Assembly: GCF_019633745.1 (NCBI RefSeq)
Contig: NZ_CP037968.1
Span: 1,122,789-1,186,788, forward strand
DNA: 64,000 nt
Direction of reading: 5' to 3'
Source: Methanofollis formosanus
Lineage (GTDB): Archaea; Halobacteriota; Methanomicrobia; Methanomicrobiales; Methanofollaceae
Shown: piece after piece, positions 25,801 to 34,931 of the stretch
How the letters are laid out: each line of letters starts with the position of its first letter
How positions within the stretch are numbered: the stretch's first letter is position 1
Translations under genes and position numbers: made by a program
Notes under the pieces: model-generated
Database searches by the model: none
What the model was told of the DNA's origin: nothing
The model's input: only the letters and a program-made list of their open reading frames with translations

Positions 25801-28250
25801 ACATCGTCGGGAAGGACGCCGACGGGAAGGTGGTCCTCGGCACCGACACCGTGACGAAGACGGTGACCGTCGTCGAGGCCATCCCGCTCGGCACCGCGGT
25901 CGACGCTCCTGAACTCACCTGGACGACCGGCGGCGACGCCGGCTGGTTCACCGACATCTACTGTGCCCTGACAGGCGGGAGTTCCGCGAGGAGCGGCGTC
26001 ATCTCATCCAGGGAGAACACCTCCTGGATCGAGGCGACGGTCACCGGCCCCGGCGTGCTCACCTTCAACTGGAACATCAACGCCACGGCCTTCACGTACT
26101 GCGGATTGCTGGAGTTCTTGGCCGACGGGACGAAGGTCTCAGAGATCAAGGGGACTCAGCAGGGCAAATACTGGCCTGGCGTGTACTATGAGGTCCCGCC
26201 CGGCGAGCACGCCCTCAGGTGGACCTACTCCAACGAATACCGGTACAAAGAGGGCGACTGCGGTCACCTCGACAACGTCACCTACACCTTCGGCGCCATC
26301 CTCCCGACGGCCGCCTTCGAGGCCAACGTGACGCGGGCGATGGCCCCGGCGACGGTGCAGTTCAACGACACCTCGGCCGGGTGCCCGACCGCATGGTCCT
26401 GGGACTTCGGCGACGGTGCGACCTCTGACGAGCAGCACCCGACCCACACCTACGAGAAGGTCGGCGAGTATCAGGTCACCCTGACGGTCACCAACGACGC
26501 CGGCACCAGCAGCACGACGCAGACCATCGCGGCCGTTCCTTTCGCCACTCTTCCAGAAGCCGTCGAGGCCCCTGACCTGGAGTGGTCCACCGGCGGCGCT
26601 GCTGACTGGTTCGTCGACGTCGACTGCGTCCACACCGGCACCACCTCGGCACGGAGCGGCGCCATCGAGGGCGGCAAGGAGTCCTGGCTCCAGGCAAACA
26701 TCACCGGTCCGGGCTACCTCACCTTTGCCTGGAACGTCTCCTCTGAACCCAGGCACGACTACCTGAGGCTCTTCATCGACGGCGAGGAGGAGAAGAACAT
26801 CTTCGGCTTCCCTGAGAACTGGACCGAGGAAGAGTACAGGCTCGGGTTCGGCACGCACGCCGTCAGGTGGGTGTACGAGAAGGACTACAACTCGGACATG
26901 ATGGAGGACTGCGGCTGGCTCGACAACGTCACCTTCACCACGATCGACGACACCGACTTTGTCGGCAACGTCACCTGGGGCGAGGTCCCGCTCACCGTGG
27001 ACTTCACCGGGTATTCGACCGGAAACCCGATCCACTGGGCCTGGGACTTCGGCGACAAGGAGTCGGCGGTCGGCAGGAACCAGACGCACACCTACACCAC
27101 GCCCGGCGTCTACAACGTCACCCTCATCGTGCAGAAGGACACCGCCCCTGAAGGGCAGATGGAGGTCAAGAACGGCTACATCACCGTCACCCCGACCTTC
27201 GAGGATGCGCTCGACGCCGCCGACCTCGTCTGGACGACCGGCGGGGACGCACCCTGGTTTGTCCAGTTGAACGAGACCTTCGTCGGCGGGAGCTGCGGGC
27301 AGAGCGGTGCGATCGACGAGCGCAACCAGCAGACCTGGATCGAGACCACGGTCACCGGCCCCAAGAACCTCACCTTCGACTGGCAGGTCTCCTCCTATGA
27401 GGGCTACTCGATGAAGTCCTCGGACGTCCTCGCGTTCTCCATCGACGGCGAGATGCAGAAAGAGATCGCCGGTACCGATGAGGGGTGGCAAACCGCTGAG
27501 TACACCCTGGCGAAGGGCGAACACACCCTGCGGTGGATGTACGAGAAGCGTTCATACAGCAGCACCGCCGGGGAAGACTGCGGGCGGCTCGACAATGTCG
27601 TTCTCACCGACATCGCCCCGGTGATCTCGTTTGCCCCGGCCACGGCGACGGTCGCCGCCGGGACCGAGCGCGAGGTCGCCATCGTCGCCGACCACTTCCC
27701 TGACGGCCTGAAGAACTATTCGATTACCGTCACCCTCGAGAACGACCGTGCCCGGATCACCGGCGTCGACGTCGCCTCCATGACCGGCGCATCCTCACCG
27801 TCCGGCCTGCCCGGCACCACCGTCACGTTCTCCGCGAGCGACGACGGCAACACCGTCGAGGCAGGTGCGGAGAACGTCCTCCTCGCCACCCTGAAGGTCA
27901 GGGGCCTCACCGACGGCACGGCCGGGATCACGGTCGGCGACGTCGTGGTCTACACAGACAGCGGCGAAGAAACCAGTGTGATCTGCACGCCGGGCACCAT
28001 CGACGTCGTCGGGCTCTCGCCCCTCCCCGGATGTGTCAACATACCCGGCGACGATGACGGCGACGGCCTCTTCGAGGACGTGAACGGCGACGGCACCCTG
28101 GACACCGACGATGTCGGGGCCTACTTCGAACACTTCGAGAGCATCTTCTCGCAAAAGAACCCGCGGGTCTTCGACTACAACGGCAACGGCCGGATCGACT
28201 TCGACGATGTCGTGACGGTCCACCGCTCCATGGAGACCGACCGAGCATGA
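22881..28250 (+). CDS. Giant secreted PKD-repeat protein with cohesin-like and dockerin-like C-terminus
   Basis: 1789 residues. A signal peptide (to about residue 33) is followed by eight copies of a roughly 130-residue beta-sandwich module, each opening like DAPDLxWTTGGDAxW and closing GGWLDNVTY. Five PKD domains (WDFGDG core) are interspersed. Near the C-terminus a cohesin-like domain (ISFAPATATVAAGTEREVAI ... VLLATLKVRG) is followed by a dockerin-like pair of Ca-binding loops (DVNGDGTLDTDDV and DYNGNGRIDFDDV). It is probably a cell-surface or secreted scaffold or adhesin. There is no membrane anchor, so attachment may be through cohesin-dockerin contact. The next gene starts 17 bases later and carries another cohesin-like domain. 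Confidence 0.85.
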   Translation: MYRSKQDFYTHAAALAVAVTLLCCVLVMPAAAEDTGLGAAVDAPGLVWTTDTSTKAWTVDTEHAVKGGSSVRSGPDLSFGDSKIETTVIGPGTLSFSWDVHSPSSDYYKFSIDGTDQKQIGGTESVWTEESFRIASGEHTLTWTYHKGGFGVKNENGGWLDAVTFTAGDYTDFSANVTSGMTPLAVQFTDLSTGDVSEWEWDFGDGSAHVTTQDATHVYEKAGTYEVTLTVQRAGASETETKSGYITVLKSQTLAEAVDAPDLTLTTGGDAEWSVDTTESVAGETSIRSGLLASSQSTQVETTVTGPATLSFDWKVKPQKVMWSTYGELEFAVDGATSSDDLYKKIRSDDGWHHETFDLGDGEHTVKWTYSTTSSDKPENGGWIDNVTVESATPKPPLPTLGEALDAADLTWTTGGDDDWVVEDGNGFGGSCARSGEAFYGCDGSWIETTVTGPGTLSFAWNVSSGYDESEDLNDPWSSDLLRFTIDGETQKNIAGEDFAWTTESFTIGEGEHTLRWHYLEAGGNYAGEDRGWLDHVAFTPKAPAPTTLKAALDAPNLEWATSGASEWTIDTANGVKGGGCARSGPLTYFYDQSDLMTSVTGPGTLTFWWNVSCSEWDSFYLAIDGEDTVDIAGTDRTWEERTVEIAPGTHQLTWSFIRMNYDEPEGEDCGWLDNVSYTQEIVTAFTANTTAGDAPLAVQFTDQSTGNPTAWHWDFGDGTTSDEQHPAHIFEAGTYDVSLTVTRDGVEETGAKTGYIHSIGEVTLAEAFDAPDLAWTTGGNATWSVVKGPEYVGYSAGKSAGALACSQNSWVRTTVAGPCILSFDWKVNPGKYSGMPLGKMEFAVDDADQYDDLYKKIQWASDWSHETYHIGHGTHTITWTYSTSMTEKEENGGWLDNVTYTYGGGEPVVDFVTNVTENRGMAPLAVEFADNSTGFPTAWNWDFGDGSAPVTTESAAHVYTRPGEYPVTLTVTNIVGKDADGKVVLGTDTVTKTVTVVEAIPLGTAVDAPELTWTTGGDAGWFTDIYCALTGGSSARSGVISSRENTSWIEATVTGPGVLTFNWNINATAFTYCGLLEFLADGTKVSEIKGTQQGKYWPGVYYEVPPGEHALRWTYSNEYRYKEGDCGHLDNVTYTFGAILPTAAFEANVTRAMAPATVQFNDTSAGCPTAWSWDFGDGATSDEQHPTHTYEKVGEYQVTLTVTNDAGTSSTTQTIAAVPFATLPEAVEAPDLEWSTGGAADWFVDVDCVHTGTTSARSGAIEGGKESWLQANITGPGYLTFAWNVSSEPRHDYLRLFIDGEEEKNIFGFPENWTEEEYRLGFGTHAVRWVYEKDYNSDMMEDCGWLDNVTFTTIDDTDFVGNVTWGEVPLTVDFTGYSTGNPIHWAWDFGDKESAVGRNQTHTYTTPGVYNVTLIVQKDTAPEGQMEVKNGYITVTPTFEDALDAADLVWTTGGDAPWFVQLNETFVGGSCGQSGAIDERNQQTWIETTVTGPKNLTFDWQVSSYEGYSMKSSDVLAFSIDGEMQKEIAGTDEGWQTAEYTLAKGEHTLRWMYEKRSYSSTAGEDCGRLDNVVLTDIAPVISFAPATATVAAGTEREVAIVADHFPDGLKNYSITVTLENDRARITGVDVASMTGASSPSGLPGTTVTFSASDDGNTVEAGAENVLLATLKVRGLTDGTAGITVGDVVVYTDSGEETSVICTPGTIDVVGLSPLPGCVNIPGDDDGDGLFEDVNGDGTLDTDDVGAYFEHFESIFSQKNPRVFDYNGNGRIDFDDVVTVHRSMETDRA

Positions 28251-28267
28251 GACAGGTGGCTTGAGTT

Positions 28268-31200
28268 ATGAATACCAGCATACTGAAAGGTCTGGCAGGC
28301 GCACTCCTCTGCGCCTGCCTGCTCCTCTGGGCCGCGGCCCCGGCAGCCTCCGCACTGGAGGTGACCGAGGCGCCGCTCAACCCGGAGTTTGTGAAATATC
28401 TTGAGGAGCAAGAGGCACCGGCCGACCGCATGATGACGGCCGCGGCCGCTTCAATCGAAGAAGGCGAAAGCACAGACGAGATCTGCGGCGAGATCCCCTC
28501 GCCGGTGACCGTCGCCTGGCCCGAGGGCAGCGAGGTGCAGACCACCTCGGCCTTCAAGCCCGCCCCCTCTGAGAGCCGTTATGACCTTCGCGACGAGGGC
28601 CGGGTCGGGTCGGTGAAGGACCAGGGACACTGCGGGAGCTGCTGGTCGTTTGCGGCCATCGGTTCCCTGGAGTCCACCCTCCTCCCTGGAGAGGTCTGGG
28701 ACTTCTCCGAGAACAACCTGAAAAACACCCACGGCCTGGACTATACCCACGTCGAGGGTGGGAACGCCTATATGGCCACCGCCTACTTCTCCCGCTGGTC
28801 GGGCCCGGTGAACGAGTCCGACGATCCCTACAGCGAGGTCTCGGGCGTCTCCCCCACCGGCCTCACCGTCCGGAAGCATGTCCAGGACGTGGACTTCCTC
28901 CCGGTGCGGAAAGACCGTTCCAATGTCACCCTGATCAAGCAGGCGGTCAAGGAGTACGGCGGGGTCTACTCCTCGATGTACTGGTCGAACGGTTTCTACG
29001 ACGAGGGGCATGCGAGTTACTATGACCCCTGGCTCGTCGGCGGCGGCCACGCCGTCCTGATCGTGGGCTGGGACGACACCTACAGCAAAGAGAACTTCAC
29101 CTTCACCCCGCCGGGCGACGGTGCGTTCATCGTGAGGAACTCCTGGAACACCGACTGGGGCGACGACGGCTACTTCTACCAGTCGTACTATGACGCCGAC
29201 CGCGGCTGCAAGGCGGTCTTCACCGCAGAAGATACCGACAACTACCGCGACGTCTACTTCCACGACCCGCTGGGCTGGACCTCGGCGGTCGGGCTGGGGA
29301 GCGAGACGGCGTACGCCGCCAACGTCTTCACCGCCACCTCGGGCAACAGCCTGGGTGCGGTCGGGTTCTTCACCCCGGCCCCGAACGCCGCCTACGAGGT
29401 CTCGGTCTACGTCGACCCGACCGACGGCCCCCTCTCGGCGGACGGGCCGGTGACGACCATCTCCGGCACGCAGGTCCTGCCCGGCTACCACACCCACCCA
29501 CTCGCAACGCCGGTGCCCCTGAAACCGGGTCAGAAGTTCTCGGTGGTCGTCAAGCTCACGACGCCCGGCTACTACCAGCCGCTGGCGGTTGAGAAACCGA
29601 TCGCCGGGTTCTCGACCGGCGCAAAGGCGTCGGCCGGCGAGAGTTATGTCAGCGCCGACGGCGTCGAGTGGGACGACCTCACGACCAGAATGCCCAACAC
29701 CAACGTCTGTCTGAAGGCCTACTCCGTCTACGAGGAGCCGAAACTCTCGTTCAGTACCGCCCATTCATCTGTGAATGCAGGTGACGAGACCGAAGTCCCC
29801 ATCACCATGAGCCGCGCCCCCTGGGGTCTTGCCGGTTACGAGATCGACGTCTCGGTCGCCGACCCAGAGGTCGCCACGATCACCGGCGCCTCCTACCCGG
29901 CCTGGGCGACGCTCAACCTCTCGCGCGAGACCGACGACGGTCTCATGATGCGGGCGGTCGACCTCGACGACGCCGTCCATGCAGGCGACGAGAACGTCGC
30001 CCTCGGCACGGTCAGGGTGAAAGGCCTCATCGGCGGAGCATCGGACCTGGAGATCGCCGTGCGGCAGATCGACGCCGACGGCGGCGACCTGGTCACCACC
30101 ACGGCGAACACGAGCAGCGTTACGGTCGCCCCCGCCGGCGACAGAGAGCAGGCCGAGAAGGCGAAGCTTGACGTGCCCGGATGCACCTTCGCCGGCAGGA
30201 ACGTCTCGGTGAAGAACTCCGGAGATGTCCAGGTATCCGGGGACAGGAAGAGCATCAAAGTCTCCGGGAACTCCTTCGACCTGACGATCAGGACCACCGG
30301 AGAAGTGACCGAGGAGGACGGCATCTTCAACGGCACGGTCGAGCGCGTCGTCCTCCAGACCAGAGCGCTCGCGGTCAGGTCAGAAGGGGCCGGCGAGGTC
30401 CGCGGCTCGGTGATGGCAGATCTTACCGGCGTGCCCCAGGGTGCGGCCGTCACCACGGCCCTGAGGAACGAGGCCGGGGCCGGGACAATGGACATCTTCG
30501 AGCGTGCGGCCGGAGAAGAGGGACTGACGATCGACGCCTTTGCGGCGTCCCTTGAGGTCCGGACCGCCAACCTCAACGACGGCGAGGAGATCACCGGCGC
30601 CACGGTGCTGATGAGCGCCCCGACCGCGTGGGTGGAGGCGCACGGCGGCGCAGAGAACGTCACGGTCATCCGCTGCAACGACGGAAAGGCAACACTTCTC
30701 CAGACTCGTGTCCAGGTGACCGAAGGCGGTATGACCACCTTTGCCGCCACGTCGCCTGACGGATTCTGTGAGTTCGGGCTGGTCGCCGTCTCGGCGGCAC
30801 CGGTCGAACCGACACCGGTACCGACCACCGAACCGACGCCAGTGCCGACGACTACCGAGCCAACACCGGCACCTACAACCACCGAACCCGCCCATGTCTC
30901 CTCACAGAGCAGCGGCGGCAGCAGTCAGTCGGACACTGCGGTCGGCGCGGCAGATTCCCTCCGTGCGGGAGAAAACGTCACCCTGACGATGCGCACCACG
31001 CCGGTCACGGCGGTCACGCTCAGGACGAAAGAAGACATCGACGGCCTCATGCTCTCGGTGAAGAAGGCCACGCTCCCGTCGGCGGCCGACGCCCCTGAAG
31101 ATGCGGTCTACGCCTACGTGGAGGCAACCCTGTATCGCACGACCGAAGACCGCCTCTCCGGCGAGACCATCGCCTTCGCCGTGCCCACGGCATGGATGAA

Positions 31201-31531
31201 AGCGCACTCCTGCACGGCCGACGACATCGGGCTCTTCAGGTACGTCGACGGTGCATGGAAGCCTCTCGAGACGGTATTCACCGGTGAGAACGGCGGCATT
31301 GCATACTTTGCTGCGGAAAGCGACGGTTTCTCCACCTTCGCCATCGCCGCAACCGCGGGGACGCCCGAGACACCGGCACCGACCGTGACCTCGGCAAGCG
31401 CCGAATCAGGTGCGGTGACCCCGGCAGAGACCGATACGGTCCCGGCGACGACGACGCAGAAGTCGCCTCTGCCCCTCTGGGCCGCGGCCCTGGCGATCGG
31501 CAGTGCCGCTCTCCTGGCACGGAGACACTAA
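28268..31531 (+). CDS. Secreted papain-like (C1A) cysteine protease with cohesin-like and PGF-pre-PGF domains
   Basis: 1087 residues. The signal peptide ends near AAPAASA (about 29). The peptidase C1A domain shows the catalytic Cys125 in QGHCGSCWSF, His261 in GGGHAVLIVGW and Asn291 in RNSWNTDWG. A lectin-like region follows (about 310-490), then a cohesin-like domain (LSFSTAHSSVNAGDETEVPI, about 495-625), a Thr/Pro linker and a PGF-pre-PGF-type domain (about 890-1030). The C-terminus is a hydrophobic helix with a basic tail (KSPLPLWAAALAIGSAALLA then RRH), typical of an archaeosortase-processed or membrane-anchored protein. It sits 17 bases after the PKD protein gene and is likely co-transcribed. 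Confidence 0.87.
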   Translation: MNTSILKGLAGALLCACLLLWAAAPAASALEVTEAPLNPEFVKYLEEQEAPADRMMTAAAASIEEGESTDEICGEIPSPVTVAWPEGSEVQTTSAFKPAPSESRYDLRDEGRVGSVKDQGHCGSCWSFAAIGSLESTLLPGEVWDFSENNLKNTHGLDYTHVEGGNAYMATAYFSRWSGPVNESDDPYSEVSGVSPTGLTVRKHVQDVDFLPVRKDRSNVTLIKQAVKEYGGVYSSMYWSNGFYDEGHASYYDPWLVGGGHAVLIVGWDDTYSKENFTFTPPGDGAFIVRNSWNTDWGDDGYFYQSYYDADRGCKAVFTAEDTDNYRDVYFHDPLGWTSAVGLGSETAYAANVFTATSGNSLGAVGFFTPAPNAAYEVSVYVDPTDGPLSADGPVTTISGTQVLPGYHTHPLATPVPLKPGQKFSVVVKLTTPGYYQPLAVEKPIAGFSTGAKASAGESYVSADGVEWDDLTTRMPNTNVCLKAYSVYEEPKLSFSTAHSSVNAGDETEVPITMSRAPWGLAGYEIDVSVADPEVATITGASYPAWATLNLSRETDDGLMMRAVDLDDAVHAGDENVALGTVRVKGLIGGASDLEIAVRQIDADGGDLVTTTANTSSVTVAPAGDREQAEKAKLDVPGCTFAGRNVSVKNSGDVQVSGDRKSIKVSGNSFDLTIRTTGEVTEEDGIFNGTVERVVLQTRALAVRSEGAGEVRGSVMADLTGVPQGAAVTTALRNEAGAGTMDIFERAAGEEGLTIDAFAASLEVRTANLNDGEEITGATVLMSAPTAWVEAHGGAENVTVIRCNDGKATLLQTRVQVTEGGMTTFAATSPDGFCEFGLVAVSAAPVEPTPVPTTEPTPVPTTTEPTPAPTTTEPAHVSSQSSGGSSQSDTAVGAADSLRAGENVTLTMRTTPVTAVTLRTKEDIDGLMLSVKKATLPSAADAPEDAVYAYVEATLYRTTEDRLSGETIAFAVPTAWMKAHSCTADDIGLFRYVDGAWKPLETVFTGENGGIAYFAAESDGFSTFAIAATAGTPETPAPTVTSASAESGAVTPAETDTVPATTTQKSPLPLWAAALAIGSAALLARRH

Positions 31532-31534
31532 ATC

Positions 31535-31543
31535 TTTTTTTTT
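31535..31543 (+). terminator. T9 terminator after the cysteine protease gene
   Basis: Nine consecutive T start 4 bases after the stop codon. Confidence 0.55.
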
Positions 31544-31544
31544 G

Positions 31545-31743
31545 CCCTGGAGAATCGGGCATGAACCCCTGGCCCAAGCATATGGGATGAATGTTGAAAT
31601 CATCCGGGTTGGTCTCTCAGCGGGGGGCGGCGATGGAACAAGGCCTCCACCAGTCCTCCTGTCTTGAAAAAGAGAGAGCAAGCGGCGAAAAATGTTCATC
31701 GCGTATGTTTGAGCCAGAGGTTCATGCCCGATTCTACAAAGTC
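31545..31743. repeat. Short composite repeat with both terminal arms
   Basis: The left arm GCCCTGGAGAATCGGGCATG..CAAGCATATG and right arm GCGTATGTTTGAGCCAGAGG..CATGCCCGATTCTACAAAG are inverted. The centre has only GGGGGGCGGCGATGGAACAA and CTCCTGTCTTGAAAAAGAGA. At about 200 bases this is the most compact two-armed copy in the window. It fills the gap between two genes. Confidence 0.75.
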
Positions 31744-31797
31744 AATCGCAGATATTTTTTGTCGGGGCGCATTATCATATTCCAGGTGAATCAGTCC

Positions 31798-32541
31798 ATG
31801 GTACGGCTTACATGGGAGACCAGGCTCGGAATTTTTCTGGTCCTGGCAAGTGTTGCGATCTATACAGTGAAGTTCCTCATCCTCGGAACCCCGGAGAACA
31901 CCTATTACTATATCTTCAATGCCCTGGGTTTTCTCCCGATCAACGTCCTGCTCGTCACGCTCATCTTGAACCAGCTCCTCACGGTGCGGGCGAAGCGGGA
32001 CAAACTCCAGAAACTGAATATGGTCATCGGAACCTTCTTCTCTGAAGTCGGGACCAGTCTGCTGGTCAGACTCTCGGACCGCGACGCCGGCCTGAACGCG
32101 ATCCGGTGCGACCTGGTGGTGCGGGACGACTGGTCTGAGAAGGAGTTCGACGAGGTCAGGGCCTGCATCACCGACCACACCTATCAGGTGACGGTGGACG
32201 CCGGGGAACTCGGTGAGATCCGGTCGTTTTTGATCCAGAAACGCCCCTTCCTTCTGCGTCTTCTGGAGAACCCGGTGCTTCTCGAACACGAGCACTTCAC
32301 CGAGGTGCTGCGGGCGGTCTTCCACCTTGCCGACGAACTCGAACGCCGCGACGACCTCGCGCATGCCCCGGCGACCGACCTTGCCCACCTGAACAACGAC
32401 GTCAACCGGGCCTACCGCCTGCTGATCGTCCAGTGGCTTGACTACATGGCATATCTCAAGGAAAACTATCCGTACCTCTTCTCCCTCGCGATGCGGACCA
32501 ACCCCTTCGACGAGCGCGCCTCGCCGGTGGTGCGCGAGTAG
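31798..32541 (+). CDS. Two-helix membrane protein with C-terminal cytoplasmic domain, unknown function
   Basis: The ATG at 31798 has AGGTGA 8 bases upstream; the longer frame to 31591 is composed of repeat DNA. The 247-residue product has two hydrophobic helices (LGIFLVLASVAIYTVKFLIL at about 9-28, and GFLPINVLLVTLILNQLL at about 43-60) followed by a helical, charged domain of about 180 residues (LQKLNMVIGTFFSEVGTSLL, REHLADELER-type helices). I do not recognise a named family. It is followed by the trehalose genes in the same direction, but a gap and a likely promoter separate them. Confidence 0.7.
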   Translation: MVRLTWETRLGIFLVLASVAIYTVKFLILGTPENTYYYIFNALGFLPINVLLVTLILNQLLTVRAKRDKLQKLNMVIGTFFSEVGTSLLVRLSDRDAGLNAIRCDLVVRDDWSEKEFDEVRACITDHTYQVTVDAGELGEIRSFLIQKRPFLLRLLENPVLLEHEHFTEVLRAVFHLADELERRDDLAHAPATDLAHLNNDVNRAYRLLIVQWLDYMAYLKENYPYLFSLAMRTNPFDERASPVVRE

Positions 32542-32658
32542 GGGGAACCGCCCCCACCCCCTCCCCGCAGGGTCCGTGGGTGCCGACCGGATCCCGCCCC
32601 GGCCGTCAGAGAAAGATTATCTGTAAAGAACACAGATCCAGGGCCGGGGGACGGAACG

Positions 32659-34878
32659 ATCGATACCGGCACAGAAGGGCGGCGGACGCTCATCATCTCG
32701 AACAGGCTCCCGTACAGCATCCGGCAGGACGGCGAGAATTTCAGCGTGGAGCCGAGCATCGGCGGACTTGCAACCGGACTTGCATCCTATTACCGCGACC
32801 ACAACTGCGTCTGGGTCGGGTGGCCGGGCGCCGACTCGGGGGCACTCGGTGAGGAGGGGATGAAAAAGGTCGGCGCCCTCATGGAGGACCGCGCCTGCAT
32901 CCCGGTCTTCCTCGACGCCGGGGCGGTCGATGCCTACTATGACGGCTTCTGCAACTCCACCCTCTGGCCGCTCTTCCACTATTTCCATACCAGCAGTACC
33001 TGGGACCTCCCGTCCTGGGAGGCCTATCTGCAGGTGAACCGGGCCTTCTGCGAGGCGGTCGTCCGGGAATACCGGTCCGGCGACATCATCTGGGTGCATG
33101 ACTACCACCTCCTCCTCCTCCCGGCCATGCTCCGCACGAAGATCCCGAAGGCCACCATCGGGTTCTTCAACCATATCCCCTTCCCGTCCTACGAGATATT
33201 CAGGATCCTCCCCTGGCGTCGGGAGATCCTGGAGGGCCTCCTGGGCGCCGACCTCATCGGCTTCCATACCTACGACTATGTCCGCCACTTCACCGACAGC
33301 GTCCGGCGGATCCTGGGATACCAGCATACTTCGGGCGAGATCCTGACCGGGAACCGTCTGGTGAAGGTGGATACCTTCCCGATGGGCATCGATTATGCGC
33401 GGTATTCCAGAGCGGTCGAGGACCCGGCGGTCAGGGAGGAGGCGGCGCGGCTGCGCCGGAAGTACGGCGGCAGACGGGTCGTCCTCTCCTTCGACCGTCT
33501 CGACTACACCAAGGGTATCCCGCAGCGATTGCGCACCTTCGACCTCTTCCTCCAGCGCCATCCCGAGTACAGGGATGGGATCGTCCTCATCGTCGTCGCC
33601 GTCCCGTCCCGCACGGCGGTACGCGAATACCAGAGCCTCAAACGGCAGGTGGACCGTCTGGTCGGCGAGATCACCGGGAGGCACGGTACCATCGACTGGG
33701 CGCCGGTGAGGTACCTCTACGACACCCTCCCCTTCGAGACGCTCGTGGCCCTGTACCAGATCGCGGACGTCGCCGTCGTCACCTCCCTGCGGGACGGGAT
33801 GAACCTGATGGCCAAGGAGTTCGTGGCCACCAAACACGACGGCCTCGGGGTGCTGGTCCTGAGCGAGATGGCCGGCGCGGCCGCCGAACTCGGCGAGGCG
33901 ATCATCGTCAACCCCTTCAACATCGAGGAGATGGTCGGCGCCCTCAAGGAGGCCCTCACCATGCCGGAGAACGAGCAGGTGCGGCGAAACCGCTGGATGC
34001 AGGAGCGGCTCAGGCGGTATCATCTCCTCCACTGGGCCAGGGACTTCATGCAACGTCTTGAGGCCACGAAAACGAGGCAGAGAGAACTGGAGGCCTCGCT
34101 CCTCTCGACCGAGCAGAGGGAGAGGTTGATTGAGGCATACCGGGTGGCCGGACGGCGTCTCCTCCTCCTCGACTATGACGGTACCCTCACCCCCTTTGCT
34201 TCCAGGCCCGAGCATGCCGTCCCCGACCCCGCTCTCCTCTCTCTGCTCGGTGCCCTGACGGCGGAGGAGGGGACCGAGGTGGTGATGATCAGCGGCCGGG
34301 ACCGCCGGACCCTTGCCGAGTGGTTCGGTGGCCTGGACGTCGGACTCATCGCCGAGCACGGGGTATGGGCCTGCCGACCGGGTGGCGAGTGGCGGCTGAC
34401 CGGTCCCCTCCAACGGGAGTGGAAGGAGGAGATCAGACCGGTGCTTGAACGCTATGTCGACCGGACGCCGGGTTCTTTCATCGAGGAGAAGGACTTCTCC
34501 CTGGTCTGGCATTACCGGATGGCCGACCCCGACCTCGCTTCTGCCAGGGTGAAGGAACTCAGAAGCATGCTCTTTGACCTCACCGCTCACCGCGACCTGG
34601 ACATCCTGGAAGGGAGCCGGGTGCTCGAGGTGAAGAGTGCCGGCTACAACAAGGGACGGGCGGCGGCCGAGTGGCTGGATGAAGGGCCATGGGATTTTGT
34701 CCTCGGTGTGGGGGACGACTGGACCGACGAGTATCTCTTCGAGGCTCTCCCCGAGGGGGCGTGCTCGGTCAAGGTCGGGATGGGCCTCTCCAAGGCCAGA
34801 GTCCATGTGAGGTCGCTCAGGGAAGTGCGGGCCCTCCTTGAAGACTGCCTCCTGCCCGACGGCGGGCAAGAGATATAA
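32659..34878 (+). CDS. Bifunctional trehalose-6-phosphate synthase/phosphatase (OtsA-OtsB fusion)
   Basis: The GT20 domain (about 480 residues) shows the N-terminal LIISNRLPYSI and GGLATGL loops, HDYHLLLLPAMLR, DRLDYTKGI and TSLRDGMNLMAKE. It is fused to a HAD phosphatase (LLLLDYDGTLTPF, ISGRDRRTL, VGDDWTDEYLFE). It converts NDP-glucose and glucose-6-phosphate to trehalose via its phosphate. The start is unresolved: conserved sequence begins by 32683, but the first canonical in-frame start is GTG 32746, which would remove it. No ATG, GTG or TTG exists back to the stop at 32539. I give ATC 32659, preceded by GGGGGACGG, as a tentative start. Confidence 0.9.
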   Translation: MDTGTEGRRTLIISNRLPYSIRQDGENFSVEPSIGGLATGLASYYRDHNCVWVGWPGADSGALGEEGMKKVGALMEDRACIPVFLDAGAVDAYYDGFCNSTLWPLFHYFHTSSTWDLPSWEAYLQVNRAFCEAVVREYRSGDIIWVHDYHLLLLPAMLRTKIPKATIGFFNHIPFPSYEIFRILPWRREILEGLLGADLIGFHTYDYVRHFTDSVRRILGYQHTSGEILTGNRLVKVDTFPMGIDYARYSRAVEDPAVREEAARLRRKYGGRRVVLSFDRLDYTKGIPQRLRTFDLFLQRHPEYRDGIVLIVVAVPSRTAVREYQSLKRQVDRLVGEITGRHGTIDWAPVRYLYDTLPFETLVALYQIADVAVVTSLRDGMNLMAKEFVATKHDGLGVLVLSEMAGAAAELGEAIIVNPFNIEEMVGALKEALTMPENEQVRRNRWMQERLRRYHLLHWARDFMQRLEATKTRQRELEASLLSTEQRERLIEAYRVAGRRLLLLDYDGTLTPFASRPEHAVPDPALLSLLGALTAEEGTEVVMISGRDRRTLAEWFGGLDVGLIAEHGVWACRPGGEWRLTGPLQREWKEEIRPVLERYVDRTPGSFIEEKDFSLVWHYRMADPDLASARVKELRSMLFDLTAHRDLDILEGSRVLEVKSAGYNKGRAAAEWLDEGPWDFVLGVGDDWTDEYLFEALPEGACSVKVGMGLSKARVHVRSLREVRALLEDCLLPDGGQEI

Positions 34879-34931
34879 GGGCGCGGGCCCTCCCGGAGGT
34901 GGGCGCGAGGATCCGCGCCGGGGGGAGACGT

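Noticed and set aside
31591-31797. Extended N-terminus of the two-helix membrane protein
   Set aside because: These codons are the right arm of the repeat; the ribosome-binding site supports ATG 31798.
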